Source: Bradyrhizobium canariense (GTDB taxonomy: Bacteria; Pseudomonadota; Alphaproteobacteria; Rhizobiales; Xanthobacteraceae). Taken from it: DNA of 64,000 nucleotides. Under the pieces are notes generated by a model, which saw nothing but the letters and a program-made list of their open reading frames with translations, did no database searches and had not been told where the DNA came from. The stretch is taken from assembly GCF_018130465.1 (NCBI RefSeq), contig NZ_JAFCKJ010000007.1:124001-188000 (forward strand). The letters are read 5' to 3'. The position numbers were made by a program, and so were the translations under genes. Positions 17,126 through 26,137 of the stretch are shown here, piece after piece (the first letter of the stretch is position 1; every line of letters starts with the position of its first letter).

Positions 17126-18298
17126 CTAACCCGCCGGCATCCGCGTCTCCACCAAGCGCGCCCAATACGACGCGCCGTGGCCAAGAATGTTGTCGTTGAA
17201 GACGTAGGCCGGGTGGTGGCACTCGTTGCCGTCGCCCATGCCGACCAGGATCATCGCGCCGGGGCGCGCTTCCAGCATGAAGGAAAAGTCTTCGGCGCCC
17301 ATCATGGGAATGAACTTGTCGTTGACGCGCTCGGCACCGACGATGTCGCGGGCGACGTCGGCGGCAAGGCCGGCCTCGCGCGCATGGTTCATCGTCACCG
17401 GATACATGCGCGTGTATTTGGTCTCCGCCGAACCGCCATAGGCGCGCGCGACGCTGTCGGCGACCTCGCCGATACGGCGCTCGACCAGATCGCGCACTTC
17501 AGGGTCGAGCGTGCGCACGGTGCCGCCAAGCTCGGCGATCTCCGGGATGATGTTGAAGGCCGTGCCGGAGTGGAATTGCGTGATCGAGATGACGGCGGAT
17601 TTCAGCGGATCGACATTGCGCGCGACGATCGATTGCAGCGCGTTGACGATCTGTGCGCCGATCAGCACGCTGTCGATCGACTTGTGCGGACCCGCACCGG
17701 CGTGGCCGCCCTTGCCGTGGACCGTGATCTGGATGTTGTCGGAGGAGGCGAGCATCGCGCCGGGCGTGGTCGCGAAATGTCCTTCGGGCAGGCCCGGCAT
17801 GTTGTGCATGCCATAGACCTCCTGGATGTTCCAGCGCGTCATCAGCCCGTCCTCGACCATCGCCTTGCCGCCGCCGCCGCCTTCTTCCGCGGGCTGGAAG
17901 ATCACGACCGCGGTGCCGTCGAAGTTGCGCGTCTCGGCGAGATATTTGGCGGCGCCGAGCAGCATGGCGGTGTGGCCGTCATGGCCGCAAGCGTGCATCT
18001 TGCCGGGGACCTTGGAGGCGTAGGCGACGCCCGACGTCTCCATGATCGGCAGCGCGTCCATGTCGGCGCGCAGGCCAATGGTCTTGCCCGAGGCGGATTT
18101 GCGGCCGCAGATCACACCGACGACGCCGGTGCGGCCGATGCCCGTGACCACCTCGTCGCAGCCGAACTCGCGCAAGCGGTCGGCGACGATGCCGGCGGTG
18201 CGGTGGACGTCGTATTGCAGCTCCGGGTTCTCGTGGAAGTCATGGCGCCAGGCGGCCATTTCGTCGGAGAGGGCGGCAACGCGGTTGACGATGGGCAT
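17126..18298 (-). CDS. M20 family amidohydrolase (hippurate hydrolase type)
   Basis: A 390-residue metallopeptidase-like amidohydrolase that removes N-acyl groups from amino acids. The dinuclear metal region shows MHACGHDGHTAMLLGAAKYL, the catalytic glutamate pair sits in FQPAEEGGGGGKAMVEDGL, and the final ligand His occurs in NECHHPAYVFND. The dimerisation (lid) domain is present at about residues 180-290. The start MPIVNRVAALS is preceded by a GGAG site; an upstream in-frame ATG is less well placed. This family includes HipO, indole-3-acetyl-amino-acid hydrolases and N-acetyl-diaminopimelate-type enzymes, which cannot be told apart here. Confidence 0.9.
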   Translation of the reverse strand: MPIVNRVAALSDEMAAWRHDFHENPELQYDVHRTAGIVADRLREFGCDEVVTGIGRTGVVGVICGRKSASGKTIGLRADMDALPIMETSGVAYASKVPGKMHACGHDGHTAMLLGAAKYLAETRNFDGTAVVIFQPAEEGGGGGKAMVEDGLMTRWNIQEVYGMHNMPGLPEGHFATTPGAMLASSDNIQITVHGKGGHAGAGPHKSIDSVLIGAQIVNALQSIVARNVDPLKSAVISITQFHSGTAFNIIPEIAELGGTVRTLDPEVRDLVERRIGEVADSVARAYGGSAETKYTRMYPVTMNHAREAGLAADVARDIVGAERVNDKFIPMMGAEDFSFMLEARPGAMILVGMGDGNECHHPAYVFNDNILGHGASYWARLVETRMPAG

Positions 18299-18323
18299 GA
18301 GGGCTCCGTCTCTGTTGTTGTTG

Positions 18324-18400
18324 CCGGATGAGCGAAGCGACATCCGGGATCTGTTGGTGCTCCCCGGGTATCGCTGTGCTCCCCCCGGGGCTACGGACCC
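18324..18400. repeat. Palindromic intergenic element, family C
   Basis: Two hairpins lie next to each other between purB and the M20 gene: CCGGATG-N10-CATCCGG (18324-18347), whose loop reads AGCGAAGCGA, and CCCCGGG...CCCCGGGG further on. The arrangement resembles a dispersed element found upstream of many genes in this group, but I see only this copy in the window. Confidence 0.55.
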
Positions 18401-18405
18401 GACGC

Positions 18406-19713
18406 TCAGCTTTCGCCGAACACGCGCTTGAAGATCGTGTCGACGTGCTTGAGGTGATAACCGAGGTCGAACTGCTCCTCGATCTCGGCGTCGGTGAGAT
18501 ACTTCTTCACTTCAGCGTCCTTCTTCAGGAGCTGGAGGAAGTCGCCTTCGCCGCGCCAGACCGGCATGGCGTTGCGCTGCACGAGCTTGTAGGCGTCCTC
18601 GCGGCTGGCGCCCTTCTGCGTCAGCGCCAGCAGAACGCGCTGCGAATGCACGAGGCCGCCGAGGCGGTCGAGGTTCTTCTGCATGTTGGCGGGGTACACC
18701 AACAGCTTGTCGATCAGGCCGGCGAGGCGCACCAGCGCGAAGTCGAGCGTCACGGTCGCATCGGGGCCCATCATGCGCTCGGCCGAGGAATGCGAGATGT
18801 CGCGCTCGTGCCAGAGCACGACGTTCTCCAGCGCCGGCGTCACATAGGCGCGTACCATGCGCGACAGGCCGGTGAGGTTTTCCGACAGCACCGGATTGCG
18901 CTTGTGCGGCATGGCCGAGGAGCCCTTCTGCCCCTCGGAGAAGAATTCTTCGGCCTCGAGTACTTCCGTGCGCTGCATGTGGCGGATCTCCACCGCGAGG
19001 CGCTCGACCGAGGAAGCGATGACGCCGAGCGTCGAAAAATACATCGCGTGGCGGTCGCGCGGGATCACCTGCGTCGAGATCGGCTCGGGGACGAGCCCCA
19101 TTGCCTTGGCGACATGCTCTTCGACGCGCGGATCGATCTGCGCGAAGGTGCCGACGGCGCCTGATATGGCGCAGGTCGCGACTTCCTTCCGCGCCACGAT
19201 CAGGCGCTCCTTGGCGCGCGAGAATTCCGCATAGGCATAGGCGAGCTTGAGGCCGAAGGTCACGGGCTCGGCGTGGATGCCATGGCTGCGACCGATGGTC
19301 GGCGTCATCTTGTGCTCGAAGGCGCGCTTCTTCAGCGCCGCCAGCACCTTGTCGAGGTCGGCGAGCAACAGGTCGGCGGCGCGGGTGAGCTGGACGTTGA
19401 GGCAGGTGTCGAGCACGTCGGAGGACGTCATGCCCTGATGCACGAAGCGCGCCTCGGGGCCGACGATCTCGGCGAGGTGGGTGAGGAAGGCGATGACGTC
19501 GTGCTTGGTCTCGCGTTCGATCTCGTCGATGCGGGCGACGTCGAAAGTGGCGTCCTTGGCCTTGGCCCAGACCGTCCTGGCGGCCTCTTTGGGAATCGTG
19601 CCGAGCTCGGCAAGGGCGTCCGCTGCATGCGCCTCGATCTCGAACCAGATCTTGAACCGGGTCTGCGGCTCCCAGATCGAGGCCATTTCCGGGCGGGTAT
19701 AGCGGGGGATCAT
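18406..19713 (-). CDS. purB: Adenylosuccinate lyase
   Basis: The 435-residue enzyme catalyses two purine biosynthesis steps, SAICAR to AICAR plus fumarate and adenylosuccinate to AMP plus fumarate. It belongs to the fumarase/aspartase superfamily and shows the signature [20 protein letters not shown], the [14 protein letters not shown] region and [14 protein letters not shown] with the catalytic His. The start [20 protein letters not shown] is the normal PurB N-terminus; a 15-codon extension upstream is ignored. It is monocistronic here and followed by a palindromic element. Confidence 0.97.
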   Translation of the reverse strand: MIPRYTRPEMASIWEPQTRFKIWFEIEAHAADALAELGTIPKEAARTVWAKAKDATFDVARIDEIERETKHDVIAFLTHLAEIVGPEARFVHQGMTSSDVLDTCLNVQLTRAADLLLADLDKVLAALKKRAFEHKMTPTIGRSHGIHAEPVTFGLKLAYAYAEFSRAKERLIVARKEVATCAISGAVGTFAQIDPRVEEHVAKAMGLVPEPISTQVIPRDRHAMYFSTLGVIASSVERLAVEIRHMQRTEVLEAEEFFSEGQKGSSAMPHKRNPVLSENLTGLSRMVRAYVTPALENVVLWHERDISHSSAERMMGPDATVTLDFALVRLAGLIDKLLVYPANMQKNLDRLGGLVHSQRVLLALTQKGASREDAYKLVQRNAMPVWRGEGDFLQLLKKDAEVKKYLTDAEIEEQFDLGYHLKHVDTIFKRVFGES

Positions 19714-19941
19714 CTGACGACTCCAGGAAGGTGGGCGGGCGACCCAAGAGGGCTGCACCGGCCAGAATGTTTTTTACGCCGTGATTTAGCAGAGCGGGGA
19801 GGACGAAACAAACGGCGCCGGCAAGGTAGCGGGGGATGATTGGGCTGGACCGGGTCATCGGCCCGGCCGCGGCGAGGCGATGGGCTGCCGGCCCCAAGGG
19901 GGCTGGCCCGCAGATATTAACTGTCAATCACGGATCATTGA

Positions 19942-19965
19942 CTGACAGATATTGAAATCTGTCAG
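19942..19965. repeat. Inverted repeat CTGACAGAT-N6-ATCTGTCAG
   Basis: Two perfect 9-bp arms are separated by ATTGAA. The AT-containing arms and lack of a T tract suit a dimeric repressor site better than a terminator, but no regulator can be assigned. Confidence 0.5.
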
Positions 19966-20103
19966 CGAGACGTGTATATCCGTTCTCGGACGCTCCGATT
20001 GGGCGTCTGGCGGCATCCCGGGAGCCCGACGTCCCAAGCAAGTGGGGGATTTAGGGTCGCAATTGAACAATCGGGACCGCCAATTGATTGGAGACTTACG
20101 ACA

Positions 20104-20205
20104 ATGACGACCGAAATCATCAATTTGACCGGGACGATTGGGCACTGGCTCAATTTACTGGTGGCGCGCCAGATCGCGGCGCAGGCTGCAAAACTGCCTC
20201 ATTAA
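20104..20205 (+). CDS. Possible 33-residue small protein
   Basis: An ATG with GGAG about 12 bases upstream opens a 33-codon frame encoding MTTEIINLTGTIGHWLNLLV and an Ala/Gln-rich end, mildly amphipathic. It precedes the TetR gene by about 90 bp. There is no recognisable family, and it could be chance. Confidence 0.25.
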   Translation: MTTEIINLTGTIGHWLNLLVARQIAAQAAKLPH

Positions 20206-20296
20206 GGCGAGAGCTTTCCGAAACGACCGGCACGGGCGCTTCGGAAGCAGCTCCGTCGCCGGGTAACTGAGCCCTCAACGGGAACATGGTGCTGGC

Positions 20297-20881
20297 ATGA
20301 ACGAAGCCGTTATCTTGACGCCGGAGCGGATCCTTGAAGTCACCGAGGACGTGCTGCGGCGTTACGGACTCGCCAAGGCCACCGTGGTCGACGTGGCCCG
20401 TGCGCTCGATGTGAGCCACGGCAGCGTCTACCGCCATTTCCCGAGCAAGGCCTCGCTGCGCGAGGCCGTCGCCAAACGCTGGCTGGATCGTATCGATGCG
20501 CCGTTGCTGGCGATCGCCGAGGAGCAGGGTCCGGCGCCTGTCAGGCTCGACCGCTGGCTGCGCACGCTGTTCGCCGCCAAGCGTTCGCGCGTGCTCGACG
20601 ACCCCGAGATGTTCGACACCTATCTGACGCTGGCGCGCGAAGCCTGCGCGGCCGTGAAGTGCCACAAGGACACCATGATCGATCAGATCGCGGCGATCCT
20701 GGCGGACGGCGTGAAGCAGAGTGTGTTCGCCGTGGACGACGTCAAGACCACCGCACGCGCGATCTTCGATGCGACCGTCCGTTTCCACCATCCCGCCCAT
20801 GCCGATGAGTGGAAGGATGCCGATTTGCCCGCGCGCGTCGATGCGACGCTGGCGCTGGTGTTGCGCGGGCTGAAGGCTTAA
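20297..20881 (+). CDS. TetR/AcrR family transcriptional regulator
   Basis: A 194-residue repressor-type protein. Residues about 8-55 form the TetR helix-turn-helix, with VDVARALDVSHGSVYRHFPS followed by KASLREAVAKRWL. The C-terminal two thirds are a ligand-binding helical bundle with no readable ligand, and match the TetR_C-type domain of YbjK-like members. It has no adjacent target gene on the same strand; the next gene downstream is on the other strand. The palindromes in the upstream region are candidates for autoregulation. Confidence 0.88.
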   Translation: MNEAVILTPERILEVTEDVLRRYGLAKATVVDVARALDVSHGSVYRHFPSKASLREAVAKRWLDRIDAPLLAIAEEQGPAPVRLDRWLRTLFAAKRSRVLDDPEMFDTYLTLAREACAAVKCHKDTMIDQIAAILADGVKQSVFAVDDVKTTARAIFDATVRFHHPAHADEWKDADLPARVDATLALVLRGLKA

Positions 20882-20951
20882 GCCACGAGCGCCGCTGCAC
20901 CCTCGCCACAAGGGAAGAAGGAAGAAGCGCGCGCTTTACCAATAGTCTGAT

Positions 20952-21602
20952 CTAAATCCTTGTCAGCCCGCACGTCGCTGCGAGCCGCACGAGTTGCGCA
21001 TCCGTGCGCGCGCCGGTCTTGGTCTTGATCAGATAGTGATAGTTCTGCACCGTCTTGACGCTGAGATTGAGATGCGCAGCGATCTGTTCGGTCGTGGCAC
21101 CGCCGGCGAACTGGCGCAGGATCTCGATCTCGCGTTCTCCCAGTTGATCCAGCGCCGAGCCCGCGGACAGGCTGTCTTCGGCCAGGATGTGCGCGATGTC
21201 GTCGCTCATGGCGCGTTCGCCGCGGGCAACGCTGCGGATCGCGGCCACGACCGCGGACGGCTCGCTGCTCTTGGTGACGAAGCCGCTGGCGCCGGCACTG
21301 AAGGCTGCCTTCACCAGCACGGCCTCGTTGTGCATGGTGAAAACGAGGATCCGCGCCCGCGGGCTGCGCGCGCGGATGTTGCGGATGGCTTCCAGCCCGC
21401 TCGCGCCGGGCATCGAGATATCGAGCACGACGACATCAGGATCGCGCGCCTTGAAGGCGCTGTAGGCATCAGCGGCGTTGTCGGCTTCCGCCACGACATG
21501 CAGATCGCCCTGGCTTTCCAGCACGCGCCGATAGCCTTGCCGCACGATCGGATGGTCGTCGACCAGCAGCACGGAGATGCCTGTTGCCGCAATCTCGTTC
21601 AT
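20952..21602 (-). CDS. NarL/LuxR-family response regulator
   Basis: The 216-residue regulator has an N-terminal receiver domain with the acidic pair DD (residues 15-16), phosphoacceptor D61 in VVVLDISMPG, conserved T/S in FTMHN and K in VTKSSEPSAV. A C-terminal LuxR-type HTH follows (about 150-216, LGEREIEILRQFAGGATTEQ and LNLSVKTVQNYHYLIKTKTG). Its gene begins 7 bp after the stop of the upstream sensor kinase, so the two form an operon and a cognate pair. Target promoters are unknown. Confidence 0.92.
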   Translation of the reverse strand: MNEIAATGISVLLVDDHPIVRQGYRRVLESQGDLHVVAEADNAADAYSAFKARDPDVVVLDISMPGASGLEAIRNIRARSPRARILVFTMHNEAVLVKAAFSAGASGFVTKSSEPSAVVAAIRSVARGERAMSDDIAHILAEDSLSAGSALDQLGEREIEILRQFAGGATTEQIAAHLNLSVKTVQNYHYLIKTKTGARTDAQLVRLAATCGLTRI

Positions 21603-21609
21603 CCCGGCC

Positions 21610-22980
21610 TCACGCGGCGAGCGGGATGGTGGCGGCGACGCTGAGGCCGCGATGGGCGGGCAGGATCGACAATGATCCGCCGGCCGCAGCGACGCGCTCG
21701 CGGATGCCCGTGAGGCCGAAGCCGGCCGACTGCGCTACGCTTGCCGCGTCGCCGCCGCCATCGTCTTCGACGCGGATCAGCAAGGCATCGTCGTCGCCCG
21801 CGCGCCGCTCGACGCTGAGCGAAATCTCGCGTGCCGCGCCGTGGCGCAACGCGTTGGTCAGGCATTCCTGCGCGACGCGATAGGCGGTGGTGGCGGCCGG
21901 GCCGCTGATGTCGGTGAAGTTGCCCTTGAGATCGAGCTGGATCGTCGGCCGCGCTGAACTCTGCGAGCGCCAGCTATCCACCAAATTCACGAGGCTCGCC
22001 TCCAGTCCAAGCTCGGCGGGCAGGGGATTGCGCAGGCGCTTCAACGCGTCGCGCAGCGAGGCCATCAGATGATGCGTGGCCTGCGAGATCATCCGCGCGT
22101 CCTGCGCGATGTCGTTGTGCTTGTCTCCCTTCGTGCCCGCCGTCTCGATGATGTTGGCGAAGGCTAGGATGGCCGAGAGATTTTGCCCGAACTCGTCGTG
22201 CAGCTCGCGGGCGAGCGCGCGGCGTTCGTCGTCGCGGATCTCGATCAGGCGCCGCGTCAGCGCCGCGCGCTGTTCGGTCGCTTCCTCGAGCCGGCCGCCG
22301 AGTTCGTCGACGGCGCCGCCGATCATCGCCAGCTCCATCGAGCGGAAGCGCGGCAGTTTCGTGCGATACTGACCGCGCGCCATGCGCTGCAAAGCGGTCA
22401 CGATCGTGCGCGCCGGCGCCAGCGCATGCGCGATCGCGAGCGAAGCCAGGAGCGCGATCGCTGCCGCCATCAAGAGCGCGACGTCGATCACGTTGAGGAT
22501 GTACTCCCAGGCGAGCGAGATGGCGGCCGCTTCATCCGGCGTCGCGACCACCGTTCCGGCGGTCGCCGCGCGGGGACTGACCGGCCGTATCACTTCGGCG
22601 TGGCTGCCCAGGAAGGTCGGCACAATCGATGCGAACCAGCGCGGCGGCGTCTTGCCGATGCCCTGGCTCTGGCCGCAGAGCGGCTTTTCGAATGCGATGA
22701 CCGGTTGGAACTCGACGCAGACGCCGGGCGAGATCAGCTTCATCGTCTCCAGCGTGCGCCACTCCGGAATCGGCAGAAGCTGCTCGCGTGTTCTGCTGCT
22801 ACGCAACAAGAATTCGTGCCAGTACAGCGCCTGAAGCGCCTGTGCGACCCGCTGCGCCGAGGCCGCAGTCGCCCGGTCGACGCTGCGATAGGCGTCGAAC
22901 GTCGCCCAGATGGTCGCCGCGCCAAGGCAGAGCGCGACGATAAGAAACAGACGGGCGACAAGCTGAAGCACAAGGCGCAT
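21610..22980 (-). CDS. NarX/UhpB-type sensor histidine kinase
   Basis: A 456-residue inner-membrane kinase. TM1 is at residues 5-28, a periplasmic sensor of about 130 residues follows, and TM2 is at about 162-185. A HAMP-like stretch with the conserved ALAPARTIVTALQRMARGQY runs to about 235, then comes a HisKA_3 dimerisation domain with phospho-acceptor H261 in RELHDEFGQNLSAI. The HATPase domain has N-box ECLTNALRHG and G-boxes VEDDGGGD and GFGLTGIRERV. The sensor domain contains two cysteines (C88 and C102) in the periplasm, so a redox or disulfide role is possible. It is transcribed just before its response regulator. Confidence 0.92.
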   Translation of the reverse strand: MRLVLQLVARLFLIVALCLGAATIWATFDAYRSVDRATAASAQRVAQALQALYWHEFLLRSSRTREQLLPIPEWRTLETMKLISPGVCVEFQPVIAFEKPLCGQSQGIGKTPPRWFASIVPTFLGSHAEVIRPVSPRAATAGTVVATPDEAAAISLAWEYILNVIDVALLMAAAIALLASLAIAHALAPARTIVTALQRMARGQYRTKLPRFRSMELAMIGGAVDELGGRLEEATEQRAALTRRLIEIRDDERRALARELHDEFGQNLSAILAFANIIETAGTKGDKHNDIAQDARMISQATHHLMASLRDALKRLRNPLPAELGLEASLVNLVDSWRSQSSARPTIQLDLKGNFTDISGPAATTAYRVAQECLTNALRHGAAREISLSVERRAGDDDALLIRVEDDGGGDAASVAQSAGFGLTGIRERVAAAGGSLSILPAHRGLSVAATIPLAA

Positions 22981-23178
22981 GCGATCACCCCAAAGTTTGG
23001 TAAGGTCAGCCTAACAACGCCGGCGCGCCTTGCCAATTGCGAGGCAAGGCAAGATGGCAGCTCGGGCAAATTTCCCAAGCCGGATTGGGCATGGCTCTTT
23101 GGACCGGGCGCGGCGGCTTTGATCTAATGGGCGGGAAATCGCGGCAGGCCAAGCTTTAAGGGCCAGGAGCAGTGCAGC

Positions 23179-23994
23179 ATGAGTTCGATGACGATTGGGC
23201 CGATCGCGGGGCCTGCTGCCGACCCATCCGAGCGCAGCGCGCTCCTGTTCTGGATGATCTTCACCGGGCTTTCGATCTTCGCCGTCGTGCTGCTGTGGCG
23301 GTTCGGCCTGATCCGTCTGATGCTGACCTCGGACCGGACCTACATTTCCAGCGTGATCGCGCTGCTCTATGTCCTCACCTGCGGTCACTGCTTCCTGCGC
23401 ACGCGGGCCATTGCCCGTGAGGGTGCGGCGGCCCGGCGCTGCCGCGCGGTGCTCGCGGCGCCCGAGGGCGGCGGGGCGCTCGACGCCGGCGCAGCCGCGC
23501 TGCCACGCGGGCTGGTGCGGGACCACATCGAGAGCCTCGTGACCAAGGCCGCGGCGCAGGACTACCACCCTGTCGACCAGACGCTGTTGCTGCGGACGCT
23601 CGCCGACCGGCTGCGCGGCTCCAACGGGTTCGGGGCCTTCGTCTCGGATACGCTGATGAAGCTCGGCCTGCTCGGCACCATCGTCGGCTTCATCATCATG
23701 CTGGCGCCGATCGCGGGGCTGGATGCCGCCGACAAGGTCGCGATGCGATCCTCGATGGGGCTGATGAGCGACGGCATGGCGGTCGCGATGTACACGACGC
23801 TGGCGGGCCTCGTCGGCTCGATCCTGGTCCGCATCCAGTATTACATGCTGGACGCCGCGACCCAGCGGGTGTTCTCGGATGCGGTGGTGCTGACCGAGAC
23901 CTATGTGACGCCGGTGCTGGAGCGCAAGGGTTTTGGAATCAAGGGCTCCGGAATCTCGGGTTCTGGAATCATGGGTGCCGGAACCCAGTCATGA
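23179..23994 (+). CDS. MotA/TolQ/ExbB-like proton channel protein
   Basis: A 271-residue membrane protein with four predicted helices (about 21-45, 55-75, 160-180, 197-218) and a cytoplasmic loop of about 85 residues between helices 2 and 3. LGLLGTIVGFIIMLAPIAG and GMAVAMYTTLAGLVGSIL match the two conserved helices of the MotA/TolQ/ExbB family, which form the proton-driven motor channel. The C-terminal tail is a short Gly/Ser repeat (GSGISGSGIMGAG). An AGGAGCAG site precedes the ATG. Its stop overlaps the next gene by four bases, placing it at the head of a five-gene cluster. The load it powers is unknown. Confidence 0.82.
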   Translation: MSSMTIGPIAGPAADPSERSALLFWMIFTGLSIFAVVLLWRFGLIRLMLTSDRTYISSVIALLYVLTCGHCFLRTRAIAREGAAARRCRAVLAAPEGGGALDAGAAALPRGLVRDHIESLVTKAAAQDYHPVDQTLLLRTLADRLRGSNGFGAFVSDTLMKLGLLGTIVGFIIMLAPIAGLDAADKVAMRSSMGLMSDGMAVAMYTTLAGLVGSILVRIQYYMLDAATQRVFSDAVVLTETYVTPVLERKGFGIKGSGISGSGIMGAGTQS

Positions 23995-24677
23995 TGGATG
24001 ATTTCGGTCTCTATCCGCGCGAGGAGCCGTTCGATCCCCTGGGCGTGATGCTGTTCAAGGCGCTCCAGGTGATCGCTTTCCTGTTCTTCCTCGCACTGCT
24101 CGCGGTCTCGCCGGACGCAAAGGACGGCAAGATCGATTCCAAGGCCGAGTTCATGATCACGCTGGACTGGCCGGACAGCCATCCCGACGATCTCGACCTG
24201 TTCGTGCAGGATCCCGTGGGCAATATCGCCTGGTATCGCCACCGCGAGGCCGGCTTCCTCACGCTCGACCGTGACGACCGCGGCGGAGCCAACGACTTCA
24301 TCATGGTCAACGGCAAGAAGATTGCCTCGCCGATCCGCGAGGAGATCGTCACGGTGCGTGGCATCATTGCCGGCGAATACACCGTCAATGTCTCACATTT
24401 CGTCGCGACGACCGGCGAACCTGTCACGGCCAATGTGAAGGTGCAGAAGCTAAATCCGACGGCGCAAGTGGTCTTCGACAACAAGTTCACGGTCGATCAC
24501 ACCGGCGACGAGAAGACCGCGGTGCGGTTCCGGCTCGATGCCGAGGGCAAGGTCGTCAATGTGGACCAGCGGCCGAAATCGCTGCTGGAGACCTTCCGCA
24601 GCAGTTGGCGCAACGGCGGCGATCTGGACCCGAGCACCGGTGTGAGCAAGAACACTGCGAGGGTGCGCCGTGACTAG
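23991..24677 (+). CDS. Single-TM periplasmic protein, candidate partner of the MotA/ExbB-like channel
   Basis: The 228-residue protein has a short cytoplasmic N-terminus, one TM helix (about residues 18-40, GVMLFKALQVIAFLFFLALL) and a periplasmic domain of about 185 residues. The topology matches ExbD/TolR/MotB subunits, but the usual membrane Asp is not in the helix; an Asp lies just before it in FDPLG. The periplasmic part, with ITLDWPDSHPDDLDLFVQDP and GEYTVNVSHFVATTG, resembles the DUF2135/YfaP-like beta-sandwich. It overlaps both neighbours by a few bases, so it is cotranslated with the channel. A direct role in proton conduction is inference from position and topology. Confidence 0.7.
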   Translation: MMDDFGLYPREEPFDPLGVMLFKALQVIAFLFFLALLAVSPDAKDGKIDSKAEFMITLDWPDSHPDDLDLFVQDPVGNIAWYRHREAGFLTLDRDDRGGANDFIMVNGKKIASPIREEIVTVRGIIAGEYTVNVSHFVATTGEPVTANVKVQKLNPTAQVVFDNKFTVDHTGDEKTAVRFRLDAEGKVVNVDQRPKSLLETFRSSWRNGGDLDPSTGVSKNTARVRRD

Positions 24678-25275
24678 CTTGCAGACGGTCATCCTCACGC
24701 TATCGATAGCCTATGCCGTCATCGGCGCACTGCTGCTGGTCGTGTTGGTCTATGCGCGGCTGCATTGGTCGCTGAAGGCGGTTGCGGTGGTCGTGACCAG
24801 CGCCTTCTATGTCGTCAGCTTCACCGAGATGCGCGGGCTGCTCGGCTGGGCCAGCGCCGACCGGCTGCCGACCTCCTTCAAGCTGCTCCAGGCCCGCATT
24901 GTCGAGCCGCATTCGCTGGAAGGCGATCCTGGATCGATCTATCTGTGGGTCGAACAGCTCGACGAGGACAATCGCCCAAGCGGCATCCCCCGGGCCTTCC
25001 GCATCCCATACAACGACAGGCTGGCGGACAAGACCCATGCCGCGCAAAACGAGATCGCGTCGGGACATCTCCAGGGCGGGCGCGCTGCCGATTTCGGCGG
25101 CGGCGATGGCAGCCTCATCGACATGGTCCGGGAATATGTGACCCCCAAGACCATCATGGAGACGAGCGGAGGCGATTCCTCGACCGGCGAATTCACGGCG
25201 CCGCCGGTCGGCGCGCAAGGCGCCGTGTTCACGCCGCTGCCGCCGCCCCGGATGCCGCCGAAGGACGAGCAATAG
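24670..25275 (+). CDS. Two-TM protein of unknown function in the channel-kinase cluster
   Basis: A 201-residue protein starting with GTG that overlaps the previous stop by eight bases. Two hydrophobic helices occupy residues 5-28 and 34-52; the rest is soluble and contains SIYLWVEQLDEDNRPSGIPR followed by AFRIPYNDRL, a Gly-rich stretch and a Pro-rich C-terminus (PLPPPRMPPKDEQ). I do not recognise a family. The tight gene overlaps imply it acts with the channel and its single-TM partner, perhaps as a third membrane subunit. Confidence 0.7.
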   Translation: MTSLQTVILTLSIAYAVIGALLLVVLVYARLHWSLKAVAVVVTSAFYVVSFTEMRGLLGWASADRLPTSFKLLQARIVEPHSLEGDPGSIYLWVEQLDEDNRPSGIPRAFRIPYNDRLADKTHAAQNEIASGHLQGGRAADFGGGDGSLIDMVREYVTPKTIMETSGGDSSTGEFTAPPVGAQGAVFTPLPPPRMPPKDEQ

Positions 25276-25390
25276 GCCCTTTCACGATCGCGGCAGGGGC
25301 CCGCTGGAAAACAGACCCGCGCCGGCGCATCTTGACGTCCCTCAATTTGGCCTTATCGGCTTCCGATAAGACCTTTGGGTTGGAGGGTGC

Positions 25391-26131
25391 GTGCTTCTCG
25401 CTGTCTTCTCGGATATCCACGGCAACCGGCAGGCGTTCGAGGCGTGCCTGAAGGTCGCGCGGGCGCGTGGCGCCGAGCGGTTCGTCCTGCTTGGTGACTT
25501 CGTCGGCTATGGCGCCGATCCGGAATGGGTGGTGGATACCGCGATGGAGCTGGTTGCCCAGGGTGCCGTCGCCGTGCGCGGCAATCATGACCAGGCGGTG
25601 AATTCCTCGGCCGAGACGATGAATGCCGAGGCGCAAGTCGCGATCGAATGGACACGCGGCCGGCTCGACACCGCGCAGCGGCGGTTCCTGGCGGAATTGC
25701 CGATGCTGGTGGAGGACGGCGATCGCCTGTTCGTGCATTCGGAAGCCTCCAGCCCCCGAAGCTGGCACTATGTCCGGTCGACGGTGGACGCCGCCAAGAG
25801 CCTGATCGCGACGCCAGCTCATGTCACGTTCTGCGGCCACATCCATCGCCCGGCGATCTATTCGATGTCGGTGACGGCGAAGATGTCGGGACTCGTGCCC
25901 AAGACCGACGTCTCCGTACCGCTGCTGCGCGGGCGGCAATGGCTTGCGGTGCTCGGCTCGGTCGGCCAGCCGCGCGATAGCGATCCATCCGCGGCTTTCG
26001 TGCTGTTCGACACGGTCTCGTGCCTGATCACCTATTGCCGCGCGCCCTACGATGTCGAGACGGCCGCGAACCGCATCCGCGAGAACGGCCTGCCGCATTG
26101 GCTCGCCGACCGGCTGTCGCAGGGACGCTAG
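25391..26131 (+). CDS. Calcineurin-like metallophosphoesterase (PP2A/MPE family)
   Basis: The 246-residue enzyme begins with GTG directly at the first beta strand, LLAVFSDIHGN, and keeps the metallophosphoesterase motifs: D-x-H (SDIHGN), GDFVGYGADPEWVVD (GD motif), GNHDQAV (GNHD) and, later, FCGHIHRPAIYSM (GHxH). Members cleave phosphoesters, including phosphoprotein or cyclic nucleotide substrates. It lies between membrane subunits of a putative motor and a Ser/Thr kinase, 6 bp before the latter. An opposing kinase/phosphatase pair is therefore possible, though this family is not generally a protein phosphatase in bacteria. Confidence 0.85.
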   Translation: MLLAVFSDIHGNRQAFEACLKVARARGAERFVLLGDFVGYGADPEWVVDTAMELVAQGAVAVRGNHDQAVNSSAETMNAEAQVAIEWTRGRLDTAQRRFLAELPMLVEDGDRLFVHSEASSPRSWHYVRSTVDAAKSLIATPAHVTFCGHIHRPAIYSMSVTAKMSGLVPKTDVSVPLLRGRQWLAVLGSVGQPRDSDPSAAFVLFDTVSCLITYCRAPYDVETAANRIRENGLPHWLADRLSQGR

Positions 26132-26137
26132 AGGCCG

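Larger units (their letters stand above)
19714..20296. other. Intergenic region between purB and the TetR gene
   Basis: This 583-bp divergent region has no clear conserved gene. It holds a 9-bp inverted repeat with a six-base loop (19942-19965) and one short plus-strand reading frame with a possible ribosome binding site (listed separately). A second imperfect hairpin (CTTCCGAA near 20213 with TTCGGAAG near 20240) precedes the TetR start. Promoters for both flanking genes must lie here. Confidence 0.6.
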
